This document shows positions 11,140-24,422 of a stretch of DNA of 64,000 bases, piece by piece. Below the pieces are notes generated by a model. It did no database searches and was not told the origin of the DNA. It saw nothing but the letters and a program-made list of their open reading frames with translations. The stretch is from the NCBI RefSeq assembly GCF_047948215.1, contig NC_134457.1, positions 90,296,898-90,360,897 of the forward strand, read 5' to 3'. The position numbers and the translations under genes are program-made. Origin of the DNA: Lycorma delicatula (lineage: Eukaryota; Arthropoda; Insecta; Hemiptera; Fulgoridae). Position 1 is the stretch's first letter. Every line of letters begins with the position of its first letter.

Positions 11140-11996
11140 AGTTTTAGAATATTTAGAACAGATTGTTACAGGCTAACGATATAAATGGGATAATTAAATG
11201 AAAGAGTTGGGACTAGAAAGAGAATCTTGTAAAGCTGCATGAAACCATTCAAATGATTGTATTCATATTATTCAAGTAGGCAAGTTTTAGAATATTTAAA
11301 ACAAATTGTTACAGGCTAATTATATAAATAAGTTAATTAAATGAAAGCATTGGGACTAGAAAGAGAATCTTGTAAAGCTTCATGAAACCATTCAAATGAT
11401 TGAATTCATATTATTCAAGTAGGCAATTTTTAGAATATTTAAAACAAATTGTTACACGCTTAAGATATAAATGGGAAAATTAAATGAAAGAGTTGGGACT
11501 AGAAAGAGAATCTTTTAAAGCAGCATGAAACCATTCAAATGATTAAATTCCTATTATTCAAGTAGGTAAGTTTTAGAATATTTAAAACAAATTCTTACAG
11601 GCTAATGATATAAATAGGTTTATTAAATGAAAGTGTTGGGACTAGAAAGAGAATATTGCAAAGCTGCATGAAATCATTCAAATGATTGTAATCATATTAT
11701 TCAAGTAGGCAAGTTTTAGAATATTAAAAACAAATTCTTACAGGCTAATGATATAAATAAGTTAATTAAATGAAAGTGTTGGAACTAGAAAGAGAATCTT
11801 GTAAAGCTGCATGTAACCTTTCAAATGATTGAATTCATATTATTCAAGTTGGCAAGTTTTAGAATATTTAAAACAAATTGTTACAGGCAAAGATATAAAT
11901 GGGTTAATTAAATAAAAGAGTTGGGACTAGAAAGAGAATCTTGTAAAGCTGCATGAAACCATTCAAATGATTGAATTCCTATTATTCAAGTAGGCA
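11140..11996 (+). repeat. Six-monomer string N-M-I2-J2-K2-D, copy 1
   Basis: It is 857 bp long. The same string is at 21994-22850 and 24566-25422, also 857 bp each. All start with the N head TTTAGAACAGATTG and carry the truncated-looking CAATTTTTAG start of I2 and GTAACCTTTC in K2. The distance of more than 10 kb between copy 1 and copy 2 shows movement of HOR parts over a long range within the array. Confidence 0.87.
11375..11380. other. HindIII site from a private change in a class M monomer
   Basis: The constant AAAGCTGCATG reads AAAGCTTCATG in this monomer, which gives AAGCTT. Other class M monomers read AAAGCTACATG. I saw no other AAGCTT in the window, so it is a useful private marker. 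Confidence 0.75.
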
Positions 11997-12424
11997 AGTT
12001 TTAGAATATTTAAAACAAATTCTTACAGGCTAATGATATAAATAGGTTTATTAAATGAAAGTGTTGGGACTAGAAAGAGAATATTGCAAAGCTGCATGAA
12101 ATCATTCAAATGATTGTAATCATATTATTCAAGTAGGCAAGTTTTAGAATATTAAAAACAAATTCTTACAGGCTAATGATATAAATAAGTTAATTAAATG
12201 AAAGTGTTGGGACTAGAAAGAGAATCTTGTAAAGCTGCATGAAACCATTCAAATGATTGAATTCATATTATTCAAGTAGGCAAGTTTTAGAATATTTAAA
12301 ACAAATTGTTACAGGCAAAGATAAAAATGGGTTAATTAAATGAAAGGTTTGGGACTAGAAACAGAATATTGTAAAGCTGCATGAAATCATTCAAATGATT
12401 GAATTCATATTATTCAAGTAGGCA

Positions 12425-12567
12425 AGTTATAGAATATTTAAACCAAAATGTTACACGCTTAACATATAAATGGGAAAATTAAATGAAATTGTTGGGACTA
12501 GAAAGAGAATCTTGTAAAGCTGCATGAAACCATTTTAATGATTGAATTCCTATTATTCAAGTAGGCA
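12425..12567 (+). repeat. Hybrid monomer I/G
   Basis: The head is class I (GTTATAG, CACGCTTAACAT), the middle is A-like (GAAATTGTTGGG), and the tail is class G (CATTTTAATG, then GAATTCCT). Three class signatures in one monomer point to more than one exchange or gene-conversion event. Confidence 0.8.
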
Positions 12568-12853
12568 AGTTTTAGAATATTTACAACAAATTGTTACAGG
12601 CTAACGATATAAATGGGATAATTAAATGAAAGTGTTGGGACTAGAAAGAGAATAATGCAAAGCTGCATGAAATCATTCAAATGATTTTAATCATATTATT
12701 CAAGTAGGCAAGTTTTAGAATATTAAAAACAAATTTTTACAGGCTAATGATATAAATAAGTTAATTAAATGAAAGTGTTGGGACTAGAAAGAGAATCTTG
12801 TAAAGCTGCATGAAACCTTTCAAATGATTGAATTCATATTATTCAAGTTGGCA

Positions 12854-12996
12854 AGTTTTAGAATATTTAAAACAAATTCTTACAGGCTAATGATATAAAT
12901 AGGTTTATTAAATGAAATTGTTGGGACTAGAAAGAGAATCTTGTAAAGCTGCATGAAACCATTCAAATGATTGTATTCATATTATTCAAGTAGGCA
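12854..12996 (+). repeat. Hybrid monomer A/H
   Basis: The head is class A (TAGGTTTATTAAATG) and the tail is class H or F (GTATTCAT). It precedes an F monomer. The usual order is A-H-F, so an A/H fusion explains the loss of one monomer here. Confidence 0.82.
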
Positions 12997-15708
12997 AGTA
13001 TTAGAATATTTAAAACAAATTGTTACAGGCTAACGATATAAATGGGATATTTAAATAAAAGAGTTGGGACTAGAAAGAGAATCATGTAAAGCTGCATGAA
13101 ACGATTCAAATCATTGTAATCATATTATACAAGTAGGCAAGTTTTAGAATATTTAAAACAAATTGTTACAGGCAAAGATATAAATGGGTTAATTAAATAA
13201 AAGTGTTGGGACTAGAAAGAGAATCTTGTAAAGCTGCATGAAACCATTCAAATGATTGAATTCCTATTATTCAAGTAGGCAAGTTTTAGAATATTTAAAA
13301 CAAATTCTTACAGGCTACTGATATAAATGGGTTAGTTAAATGAAAGGGTTCGGACTAGAAAGAGAATATTGCAAAGCTGCATGAAATCATTCAAATGATT
13401 GACTTCATATTATTCAAGTAGGCAAGTTTTAGAATATTTAAAACAAATTGTTACAGGCTAATGATATAATTATGTTAGTTAAATGAAAGAGTTCGGACTA
13501 GAAAGAGAATCTTGTAAAGCTGCATGAAACCATTCAAATGATTGAATTCCTATTATTCAAGTAGGCAAGTTTTAGAATATTTAAAACAAATTCTTACAGG
13601 CTACTGATATAAATGGGTTAGTTAAATGAAAGGGTTCGTACTAGAAAGAGAATATTGCAAAGCTGCATGAAATCATTCAAATGATTGACTTCATATTATT
13701 CAAGTAGGCAAGTTTTAGAATATTTAAAACAAATTGTTACAGGCAAAGATATAAATGGGTTAATTAAATAAAAGAGTTGGGACTAGAAAGAGAATCTTGT
13801 AAAGCTGCATGAAACCATTCAAATGATTGAATTCCTATTTTTCAAGTAGGCAAGTTTTAGAATATTTAAAACAAATTCTTACAGGCTAATGATATAAATA
13901 GGTTTATTAAATGAAATTGTTGGGACTAGAAAGAGTATCTTGTAAAGCTGCATGAAACCATTCAAATGATTGAATTCATATTATTCAAGTAGGCAAGTTT
14001 TAGAATATTTAAAACAAATTGTTACAGGCTAACGATATAAATGGGATAATTAAATGAAAGTGTTGGGACTAGAAAGAGAATCATGCAAAGCTGCATGAAA
14101 TCATTCAAATGATTGTAATCATATTATTCAAGTAGGCAAGTTTTAGAATATTAAAAACAAATTTTTACAGGCTAATGATATAAATAAGTTAATTAAATGA
14201 AAGTGTTGGGACTAGAAAGAGAATCTTGTAAAGCTGCATGAAACCTTTCAAATGATTGAATTCATATTATTCAAGTTGGCAAGTTTTAGAATATTTAAAA
14301 CAAATTGTTACAGGCAAAGATATAAATGGGTTAATTAAATAAAAGAGTTGGGACTAGAAAGAGAATCTTGTAAAGCTGCATGAAACCATTCAAATGATTG
14401 AATTCCTATTATTCAAGTAGGCAAGTTTTAGAATATTTAAAACAAATTGTTACAGGCTAACGATATAAATGGGATAATTAAATGAAAGAGTTGGGACTAG
14501 AAAGAGAATCTTGTAAAGCTACATGAAACCATTCAAATGATTGTATTCATATTATTCAAGTAGGCAAGTATTAGAATATTTAAAACAAATTGTTACAGGC
14601 TAACGATATAAATGGGATATTTAAATGAAAGAGTTGGGACTAGAAAGAGAATCAAGTAAAGCTGCATGAAACCATTCAAATCATTGTATTCATATTATTC
14701 AAGTAGGCAAGTTTTAGAATATTTAAAACAAATTGTTACAGGCAAAGATATAAATGGGTTAATTAAATAAAAGAGTTGGGACTAGAAAGAGAATCTTGTA
14801 AAGCTGCATGAAACCATTCAAATGATTGAATTCCTATTATTCAAGTAGGCAAGTTTTAGAATATTTGAAACAAATTCTTACAGGCTACTGATATAAATGG
14901 GTTAGTTAAATGAAAGGGTTCGGACTAGAAAGAGAATATTGCAAAGCTGCATGAAATCATTCAAATGATTGACTTCATATTATTCAAGTAGGCAAGTTTT
15001 AGAATATTTAAAACAAATTGTTACAGGCTAATGATATAATTATGTTAGTTAAATGAAAGAGTTCGGACTAGAAAGAGAATCTTGTAAAGCTGCATGAAAC
15101 CATTCAAATGATTGAATTCATATTATTCAACTAGGCAAGTTTTAGAATATTTAAAACAAATTGTTACAGTCAAAGATATAAATGGGTTAATTAAATAAAA
15201 GAGTTTGGACTAGAAAGAGAATCTTGTAAAGCTGCATGAAACCATTCAAATGATTGAATTCCTATTATTCAAGTAGGCAAATTTTAGAATATTTAAAACA
15301 AATTCTTACAGGCTAATGATATAAATAGGTTTATTAAATGAAATTGTGGGGACTAGAAAGAGAATCTTGTAAAGCTGCATGAAACCATTCAAATGATTGA
15401 ATTCATATTATTCAAGAAGGCAAGTTTTAGAATATTTAAAACAAATTCTTACAGGCTACTGATATAAATGGGTTAGTTAAATGAAAGGGTTCGGACTAGA
15501 AAGAGAATATTGCAAAGCTGCATGAAATCATTCAAATGATTGACTTCATATTATTCAAGTAGGCAAGTTTTAGAATATTTAAAACAAATTGTTACAGGCT
15601 AATGATATAATTAAGTTAGTTAAATGAAAGAGTTGGGACTAGAAAGAGAATCTTGTAAAGCTGCATGAAACCATTCAAATGATTGAATTCATATTATTCA
15701 AGTAGGCA

Positions 15709-17279
15709 AGTTTTAGAATATTTAAAACAAATTGTTACAGGCAAAGATATAAATGGGTTAATTAAATAAAAGAGTTGGGACTAGAAAGAGAATCTTGTAA
15801 AGCTGCATGAAACCATTCAAATCATTGAATTCCTATTATTCAAGTAGGCAAGTTTTAGAATATTTAAAACAAATTCTTACAGGCTAATGATATAAATAGG
15901 TTTATTAAATGAAATTGTGGGGACTAGAAAGAGAATCTTGTATAGCTGCATGAAACCATTCAAATGATTGAATTCATATTATTCAAGTAGGCAAGTTTTA
16001 GAATATTAAAAACAAATTCTTACAGGCTTATGATATAAATAAGTTAATTAAATGAAAGTGTTGGGACTAGAAAGAGAATCTTGTAAAGCTGCATGAAACC
16101 ATTCAAATGATTGAATTCATATTATTCAAGTAGGCAAGTATTAGAATATTTAAAACAAATTGTTACAGGCTAACGATATAAATGGGATATTTAAATGAAA
16201 GAGTTGGGACTAGAAAGAGAATCATGTATAGCTGCATGAAACCATTCAAATGATTGTATTCATATTATACAAGTAGGCAAGTTTTAGAATATTTAAAACA
16301 AATTCTTACAGGTTAATGATATAAATAAGTTAATTAAACGAAAGTGTTGGGACTAGAAAGAGAATCTTGTAAAGCTGCATGAATCCATTTTAATGATTGA
16401 ATTCCTATTATTCAAGTAGGCAAGTTTTAGAATATTTAAAACAAATTCTTACAGGCTACTGATATAAATGGGTTAGTTAAATGAAAGGGTTCGGACTAGA
16501 AAGAGAATATTGCAAAGCTGCATGAAATCATTCAAATGATTGACTTCATATTATTCAAGTAGGCAAGTTTTAGAATATTTAAAACAAATTGTTACAGGCT
16601 AATGATATAATTAAGTTAGTTAAATGAAAGAGTTGGGACTAGAAAGAGAATCTTTTAAAGCTGCATGAAACCATTCATTTGATTGAATTCATATTATTCA
16701 AGTAGGCAAGTTTTAGAATATTTAAAACAATTTGTTACAGGCAAAGATATAAATGGGTTAATTAAATAAAAGAGTTGGGACTAGAAAGAGAATCTTGTAA
16801 AGCTGCATGAAACCATTCAAATGATTGAATTCCTATTATTCAAGTAGGCAAGTTTTAGAATATTTAAAACAAATTCTTACAGGCTAATGATATAAAAAGG
16901 TTTATTAAATGAAATTGTGGGGACTAGAAAGAGAATCTTGTAAAGCTGCATGAAACCATTCAAATGATTGAATTCATATTATTCAAGTAGGCAAGTTTTA
17001 GAATATTTAAAACAAATTGTTACAGGTTAACGATATAAATGGGATAATTAAATGAAAGAGTTGGGACTAGAAAGAGAATCTTGTAAAGCTACATGAAACC
17101 ATTCAAATGATTGTATTCATATTATTCAAGTAGGCAAGTTTTAGAATATTAAAAACAAATTCTTACAGGTTAATGATATAAATAAGTTAATTAAACGAAA
17201 GTGTTGGGACTAGAAAGAGAATCTTGTAAAGCTGCATGAAACCATTTTAATGATTGAATTCCTATTATTCAAGTAGGCA
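15709..17279 (+). repeat. 11-monomer HOR, copy 1 (1571 bp)
   Basis: The order is D-A-E-F-G-B-C-D-A-H-G'. Copy 2 is 19422-20992 with the same order and the same 1571-bp length. Shared rare variants are TATAGC in A, GAATCCATTTTAATG in G, CATTTGATTG in C and CAGGTTAACG in H. Copy 1 has the private ATTATACAAG in F. Its first D has AAATCATTG, whereas that of copy 2 has CAGTCAAAG. Confidence 0.88.
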
Positions 17280-17565
17280 AGTATTAGAATATTTAAAAGA
17301 AATTGTTACAGGCTAACGATATAAATGGGATATTTAAATGAAAGAGTTGGGACTAGAAAGAGAATCAAGTAAAGCTGCATGAAACCATTCAAATCATTGT
17401 ATTCATATTATTCAAGTAGGCAAGTTTTAGAATATTTAAAACAAATTGTTACAGGCTAATGATATAATTATGTTAGTTAAATGAAAGAGTTCGGACTAGA
17501 AAGAGAATCTTGTAAAGCTGCATGAAACCATTCAAATGATTGAATTCATATTATTCAACTAGGCA

Positions 17566-18421
17566 AGTTTTAGAATATTTAAAACAAATTGTTACAGTCA
17601 AAGATATAAATGGGTTAATTAAATAAAAGAGTTGGGACTAGAATAAGAATCTTGTAAAGCTGCATGAAACCATTCAAATGATTGAATTCCTATTATTCAA
17701 GTAGGCAAGTTTTAGAATATTTAAAACAAATTCTTACAGGTTAATGATATAAATAGGTTTATTAAATGAAATTGTGGGGACTAGAAAGAGAATCTTGTAA
17801 AGCTGCATGAAACCATTCAAATGATTGAATTCATATTATTCAAGTAGGCAAGTTTTAGAATATTTAAAACAAATTCTTACAGGCTACTGATATAAATGGG
17901 TTAGTTAAATGAAAGGGTTCGGACTAGAAAGAGAATATTGCAAAGCTGCATGAAATCATTCAAATGATTGACTTCATATTATTCCAGTAGGCAAGTTTTA
18001 GAATATTTAAAACAAATTGTTACAGTCAAAGATATAAATGGGTTAATTAAATAAAAGAGTTGGGACTAGAATAAGAATCTTGTAAAGCTGCATGAAACCA
18101 TTCAAATGATTGAATTCCTATTATTCAAGTAGGCAAGTTTTAGAATATTTAAAACAAATTCTTACAGGTTAATGATATAAATAGGTTTATTAAATGAAAT
18201 TGTGGTGACTAGAAAGAGAATCTTGTAAAGCTGCATGAAACCATTCAAATGATTGAATTCATATTATTCAAGTAGGCAAGTTTTAGAATATTTAAAACAA
18301 ATTCTTACAGGCTACTGATATAAATGGGTTAGTTAAATGAAAGGGTTCGGACTAGAAAGAGAATATTGCAAAGCTGCATGAAATCATTCAAATGATTGAC
18401 TTCATATTATTCAAGTAGGCA
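17566..18421 (+). repeat. Tandem duplication of three monomers (428 bp)
   Basis: D-A-B at 17566-17993 is repeated as D-A-B at 17994-18421. Both D copies carry CAGTCAAAG and GAATAAGAATC, and both A copies carry CAGGTTAATG followed by ATAAATAGG. The GAATAAGAATC variant is seen nowhere else. The copies differ at least in the A core (TGGGGAC against TGGTGAC) and near the end of the first B (ATTCCAG against ATTCAAG). This is a young local duplication. Confidence 0.9.
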
Positions 18422-18992
18422 AGTTTTAGAATATTTAAAACAAATTGTTACAGGCTAATGATATAATTAAGTTAGTTAAATGAAAGAGTTGGGACTAGAA
18501 AGAGAATCTTGTAAAGCTGCATGAAACCATTCAAATGATTGAATTCATATTATTCAAGTAGGCAAGTTTTAGAATATTTAAAACAAATTGTTACAGGCAA
18601 AGATATAAATGGGTTAATTAAATAAAAGAGTTGGGACTAGAAAGAGAATCTTGTAAAGCTGCATGAAACCATTCAAATCATTGAATTCCTATTATTCAAG
18701 TAGGCAAGTTTTAGAATATTTAAAACAAATTCTTACAGGCTAATGATATAAATAGGTTTATTAAATGAAATTGTGGGGACTAGAAAGAGAATCTTGTATA
18801 GCTGCATGAAACCATTCAAATGATTGAATTCATATTATTCAAGTAGGCAAGTTTTAGAATATTAAAAACAAATTCTTACAGGCTTATGATATAAATAAGT
18901 TAATTAAATGAAAGTGTTGGGACTAGAAAGAGAATCTTGTAAAGCTGCATGAAACCATTCAAATGATTGAATTCATATTATTCAAGAAGGCA

Positions 18993-19278
18993 AGTTTTAG
19001 AATATTTAAAACAAATTCTTACAGGCTACTGATATAAATGGGTTAGTTAAATGAAAGGGTTCGGACTAGAAAGAGAATATTGCAAAGCTGCATGAAATCA
19101 TTCAAATGATTGACTTCATATTATTCAAGTAGGCAAGTTTTAGAATATTTAAAACAAATTCTTACAGGCTACTGATATAAATGGGTTAGTTAAATGAAAG
19201 GGTTCGGACTAGAAAGAGAATATTGCAAAGCTGCATGAAATCATTCAAATGATTGACTTCATATTATTCAAGTAGGCA
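18993..19278 (+). repeat. Class B monomer doublet
   Basis: Two class B monomers stand side by side at 18993 and 19136. Elsewhere B is followed by C, C2, C3 or D. The first is preceded by CAAGAAGGC, a variant also found before the B at 15423. It may be a single-monomer duplication or the scar of an exchange that joined two B-containing units. Confidence 0.85.
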
Positions 19279-19421
19279 AGTTTTAGAATATTTAAAACAA
19301 ATTGTTACAGGCTAATGATATAATTATGTTAGTTAAATGAAAGAGTTCGGACTAGAAAGAGAATCTTGTAAAGCTGCATGAAACCATTCAAATGATTGAA
19401 TTCATATTATTCAACTAGGCA

Positions 19422-20992
19422 AGTTTTAGAATATTTAAAACAAATTGTTACAGTCAAAGATATAAATGGGTTAATTAAATAAAAGAGTTGGGACTAGAAA
19501 GAGAATCTTGTAAAGCTGCATGAAACCATTCAAATGATTGAATTCCTATTATTCAAGTAGGCAAGTTTTAGAATATTTAAAACAAATTCTTACAGGCTAA
19601 TGATATAAATAGGTTTATTAAATGAAATTGTGGGGACTAGAAAGAGAATCTTGTATAGCTGCATGAAACCATTCAAATGATTGAATTCATATTATTCAAG
19701 TAGGCAAGTTTTAGAATATTAAAAACAAATTCTTACAGGCTTATGATATAAATAAGTTAATTAAATGAAAGTGTTGGGACTAGAAAGAGAATCTTGTAAA
19801 GCTGCATGAAACCATTCAAATGATTGAATTCATATTATTCAAGTAGGCAGGTATTAGAATATTTAAAACAAATTGTTACAGGCTAACGATATAAATGGGA
19901 TATTTAAATGAAAGAGTTGGGACTAGAAAGAGAATCATGTAAAGCTGCATGAAACCATTCAAATGATTGTATTCATATTATTCAAGTAGGCAAGTTTTAG
20001 AATATTTTAAACAAATTCTTACAGGTTAATGATATAAATAAGTTAATTAAACGAAAGTGTTGGGACTAGAAAGAGAATCTTGTAAAGCTGCATGAATCCA
20101 TTTTAATGATTGAATTCCTATTATTCAAGTAGGCAAGTTTTAGAATATTTAAAACAAATTCTTACAGGCTACTGATATAAATGGGTTAGTTAAATGAAAG
20201 GGTTCGGACTAGAAAGAGAATATTGCAAAGCTGCATGAAATCATTCAAATGATTGACTTCATATTATTCAAGTAGGCAAGTTTTAGAATATTTAAAACAA
20301 ATTGTTACAGGCTACTGATATAATTAAGTTAGTTAAATGAAAGAGTTGGGACTAGAAAGAGAATCTTTTAAAGCTGCATGAAACCATTCATTTGATTGAA
20401 TTCATATTATTCAAGTAGGCAAGTTTTAGAATATTTAAAACAATTTGTTACAGGCAAAGATATAAATGGTTTAATTAAATAAAAGAGTTGGGACTAGAAA
20501 GAGAATCTTGTAAAGCTGCATGAAACCATTCAAATGATTGAATTCCTATTATTCAAGTAGGCAAGTTTTAGAATATTTAAAACAAATTCTTACAGGCTAA
20601 TGATATAAAAAGGTTTATTAAATGAAATTGTGGGGACTAGAAAGAGAATCTTGTAAAGCTGCATGAAACCATTCAAATGATTGAATTCATATTATTCAAG
20701 TAGGCAAGTTTTAGAATATTTAAAACAAATTGTTACAGGTTAACGATATAAATGGGATAATTAAATGAAAGAGTTGGGACTAGAAAGAGAATCTTGTAAA
20801 GCTACATGAAACCATTCAAATGATTGTATTCATATTATTCAAGTAGGCAAGTTTTAGAATATTAAAAACAAATTCTTACAGGTTAATGATATAAATAAGT
20901 TAATTAAACGAAAGTGTTGGGACTAGAAAGAGAATCTTGTAAAGCTGCATGAAACCATTTTAATGATTGAATTCCTATTATTCAAGTAGGCA
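19422..20992 (+). repeat. 11-monomer HOR, copy 2 (1571 bp)
   Basis: The order is the same as at 15709-17279. Private changes include AGGCAGGTATTAG before and at the start of F (about 19850), AATATTTTAAAC in G, CTACTGATATAATTAAG in C (20279), and ATGGTTTAATT in D. The C and D changes recur at 23709 and 23852, so the third, partial copy derives from this one and not from copy 1. Confidence 0.87.
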
Positions 20993-22136
20993 AGTTTTAG
21001 AATATTTAAAACAAATTCTTACAGGCTACTGATATAAATGGGTTAGTTAAATGAAAGGGTTCGGACTAGAAAAAGAATATTGCAAAGCTGCATGAAATCA
21101 TTCAAATGATTGACTTCATATTATTCAAGTAGGCAAGTTTTAGAATATTTAAAACAAATTGTTACAGGCTAATGATATAAATAAGTTAGTTAAATGAAAG
21201 AGTTGGGACTAGAAAGAGAATCTTGTAAAGCTGCATGAAACCATTCAAATGATTGAATTCATATTATTCAAGTAGGCAAGTTTTAGAATATTTAGAACAG
21301 ATTGTTACAGGCTAACGATATAAATGGGATAATTAAATGAAAGAGTTGGGACTAGAAAGAGAATCTTGTAAAGCTACATGAAACCATTCAAATGATTGAA
21401 TTCATATTATTCAAGTAGGCAAGTTTTAGAATATTTAAAACAAATTGTTACAGGTTAACGATATAAATGGGATAATTAAATGAAAGAGTTGGGACTAGAA
21501 AGAGAATCTTGTAAAGCTACATGAAACCATTCAAATGATTGTATTCATATTATTCAAGTAGGCAAGTTTTAGAATATTAAAAACAAATTCTTACAGGTTA
21601 ATGATATAAATAAGTTAATTAAACGAAAGTGTTGGGACTAGAAAGAGAATCTTGTAAAGCTGCATGAAACCATTTTAATGATTGAATTCCTATTATTCAA
21701 GTAGGCAAGTTTTAGAATATTTAAAACAAATTCTTACAGGCTACTGATATAAATGGGTTAGTTAAATGAAATGGTTCGGACTAGAAAGAGAATATTGCAA
21801 AGCTGCATGAAATCATTCAAATGATTGACTTCATATTATTCAAGTAGGCAAGTTTTAGAATATTTAAAACAAATTGTTACAGGCTAATGATATAAATAAG
21901 TTAGTTAAATGAAAGAGTTGGGACTAGAAAGAGAATCTTGTAAAGCTGCATGAAACCATTCAAATGATTGAATTCATATTATTCAAGTAGGCAAGTTTTA
22001 GAATATTTAGAACAGATTGTTACAGGCTAACGATATAAATGGGATAATTAAATGAAAGAGTTGGGACTAGAAAGAGAATCTTGTAAAGCTACATGAAACC
22101 ATTCAAATGATTGAATTCATATTATTCAAGTAGGCA
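20850..22136 (+). repeat. Tandem five-monomer repeat, 715-bp period
   Basis: G'-B-C2-N-H at 20850-21564 is followed by G'-B-C2-N at 21565-22136, where the fifth place is taken by M instead of H. The period is exactly five 143-bp monomers. The second B has GAAATGGTTCGG where the first has GAAAGGGTTCGG. The first N ends in GCTACATG and GAATTCAT, as does the second. Confidence 0.87.
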
Positions 22137-23422
22137 AGTTTTAGAATATTTAAAACAAATTGTTACAGGCTAATTATATAAATAAGTTAATTAAATGAAA
22201 GCATTGGGACTAGAAAGAGAATCTTGTAAAGCTACATGAAACCATTCAAATGATTGAATTCATATTATTCAAGTAGGCAATTTTTAGAATATTTAAAACA
22301 AATTGTTACACGCTTAAGATATAAATGGGAAAATTAAATGAAAGAGTTGGGACTAGAAAGAGAATCTTTTAAAGCTGCATGAAACCATTCAAATGATTAA
22401 ATTCCTATTATTCAAGTAGGCAAGTTTTAGAATATTTAAAACAAATTCTTACAGGCTAATGATATAAATAGGTTTATTAAATGAAAGTGTTGGGACTAGA
22501 AAGAGAATATTGCAAAGCTGCATGAAATCATTCAAATGATTGTAATCATATTATTCAAGTAGGCAAGTTTTAGAATATTAAAAACAAATTCTTACAGGCT
22601 AATGATATAAATAAGTTAAATTAATGAAAGTGTTGGAACTAGAAAGAGAATCTTGTAAAGCTGCATGTAACCTTTCAAATGATTGAATTAATATTATTCA
22701 AGTTGGCAAGTTTTAGAATATTTAAAACAAATTGTTACAGGCAAAGATATAAATGGGTTAATTAAATAAAAGAGTTGGGACTAGAAAGAGAATCTTGTAA
22801 AGCTGCATGAAACCATTCAAATGATTGAATTCCTATTATTCAAGTAGGCAAGTTTTAGAATATTTAAAACAAATTCTTACAGGCTAATGATATAAATAGG
22901 TTTATTAAATGAAAGTGTTGGAACTAGAAAGAGAATAATGCAAAGCTGCATGAAATCATTCAAATGATTGTAATCATATTATTCAAGTAGGCAAGTTTTA
23001 GAATATTAAAAACAAATTTTTACAGGCTAATGATATAAATAAGTTAATTAAATGAAAGTGTTGGGACTAGAAAGAGAATCTTGTAAAGCTGCATGAAACC
23101 TTTCAAATGATTGAATTCATATTATTCAAGTTGGCAAGTTTTAGAATATTTAAAACAAATTCTTACAGGCTAATGATATAAATAGGTTTATTAAATGAAA
23201 TTGTTGGGACTAGAAAGAGAATCTTGTAAAGCTGCATGAAACCATTCAAATGATTGAATTCATATTATTCAAGTAGGCAAGTTTTAGAATATTTAAAACA
23301 AATTGTTACAGGCTAACGATATAAATGGGGTAATTAAATGAAAGAGTTGGGACTAGAAAGAGAATCTTGTAAAGCTACATGAGACCATTCAAATGATTGT
23401 ATTCATATTATTCAAGTAGGCA

Positions 23423-24422
23423 AGTATTAGAATATTTAAAACAAATTCTTACAGGTTAATGATATAAATAAGTTAATTAAACGAAAGTGTTGGGACTAGA
23501 AAGAGAATCTTGTAAAGCTGCATGAATCCATTTTAATGATTGAATTCCTATTATTCAAGTAGGCAAGTTTTAGAATATTTAAAACAAATTCTTACAGGCT
23601 ACTGATATAAATGGGTTAGTTAAATGAAAGGGTTCGGACTAGAAAGAGAATATTGCAAAGCTGCATGAAATCATTCAAATGATTGACTTCATATTATTCA
23701 AGTAGGCAAGTTTTAGAATATTTAAAACAAATTGTTACAGGCTACTGATATAATTAAGTTAGTTAAATGAAAGAGTTGGGACTAGAAAGAGAATCTTTTA
23801 AAGCTGCATGAAACCATTCATTTGATTGAATTCATATTATTCAAGTAGGCAAGTTTTAGAATATTTAAAACAATTTGTTACAGGCAAAGATATAAATGGT
23901 TTAATTAAATAAAAGAGTTGGGACTAGAAAGAGAATCTTGTAAAGCTGCATGAAACCATTCAAATGATTGAATTCCTATTATTCAAGTAGGCAAGTTTCA
24001 GAATATTTAAAACAAATTCTTACAGGCTAATGATATAAAAAGGTTTATTAAATGAAATTGTGGGGACTAGAAAGAGAATCTTGTAAAGCTGCATGAAACC
24101 ATTCAAATGATTGAATTCATATTATTCAAGTAGGCAAGTTTTAGAATATTTAAAACAAATTGTTACAGGTTAACGATATAAATGGGATAATAAAATGAAA
24201 GAGTTGGGACTAGAAAGAGAATCTTGTAAAGCTACATGAAACCATTCAAATGATTGTATTCATATTATTCAAGTAGGCAAGTTTTAGAATATTAAAAACA
24301 AATTCTTACAGGTTAATGATATAAATAAGTTAATTAAACGAAAGTGTTGGGACTAGAAAGAGAATCTTGTAAAGCTGCATGAAACCATTTTAATGATTGA
24401 ATTCCTATTATTCAAGTAGGCA
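23423..24422 (+). repeat. Third, partial copy of the 11-mer HOR (1000 bp)
   Basis: The order is F/G-B-C-D-A-H-G', matching the last seven monomers of the 11-mer at 16280-17279 and 19993-20992 (each 1000 bp). The first monomer is a hybrid: it has the GTATTAG start of F and the body of G, so the F and G monomers are fused into one. The A copy at 23994 has a private GTTTCAG, and H has ATAATAAAATG. Confidence 0.87.

Larger units (their letters stand above)
11140..15708 (+). repeat. Domain 3: 32 monomers, mixed order, hybrid-rich
   Basis: The order is N-M-I2-J2-K2-D-J2-K3-L-I/G-O-K-A/H-F-D-B-C3-B-D-A-O-K-D-H-F-D-B-C3-D-A-B-C. There is no clear tandem HOR, although the strings H-F-D-B-C3-D and O-K recur. 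The first six monomers (N to D, 857 bp) return at 21994 and 24566. Hybrid monomers lie at 12425 and 12854. The unusual single changes here include a HindIII site at 11375 and AACCAAAATG at about 12442. Confidence 0.87.
15709..24422 (+). repeat. Domain 4: 61 monomers, 11-mer HOR and relatives
   Basis: The order is D-A-E-F-G-B-C-D-A-H-G', F-C3-D-A-B-D-A-B-C-D-A-E-B-B-C3, D-A-E-F-G-B-C-D-A-H-G', B-C2-N-H-G'-B-C2-N-M-I2-J2-K2-D-J-K-A-H-F/G-B-C-D-A-H-G'. G' is class G with the ATTAAAAAC start of class E. The D variant CAGTCAAAG is frequent here (17566, 17994, 19422) and otherwise appears only at 15138 and 30562. The unit edges contain doublets (B-B at 18993) and triplets (D-A-B at 17566). Confidence 0.88.

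Noticed and set aside
22566..22708. Possible rearranged variable block, AAGTTAAATTAATG in a K2 monomer
   Set aside because: Compared with AAGTTAATTAAATG it has the same length and a few local changes. It is a private variant of one monomer, without wider meaning.
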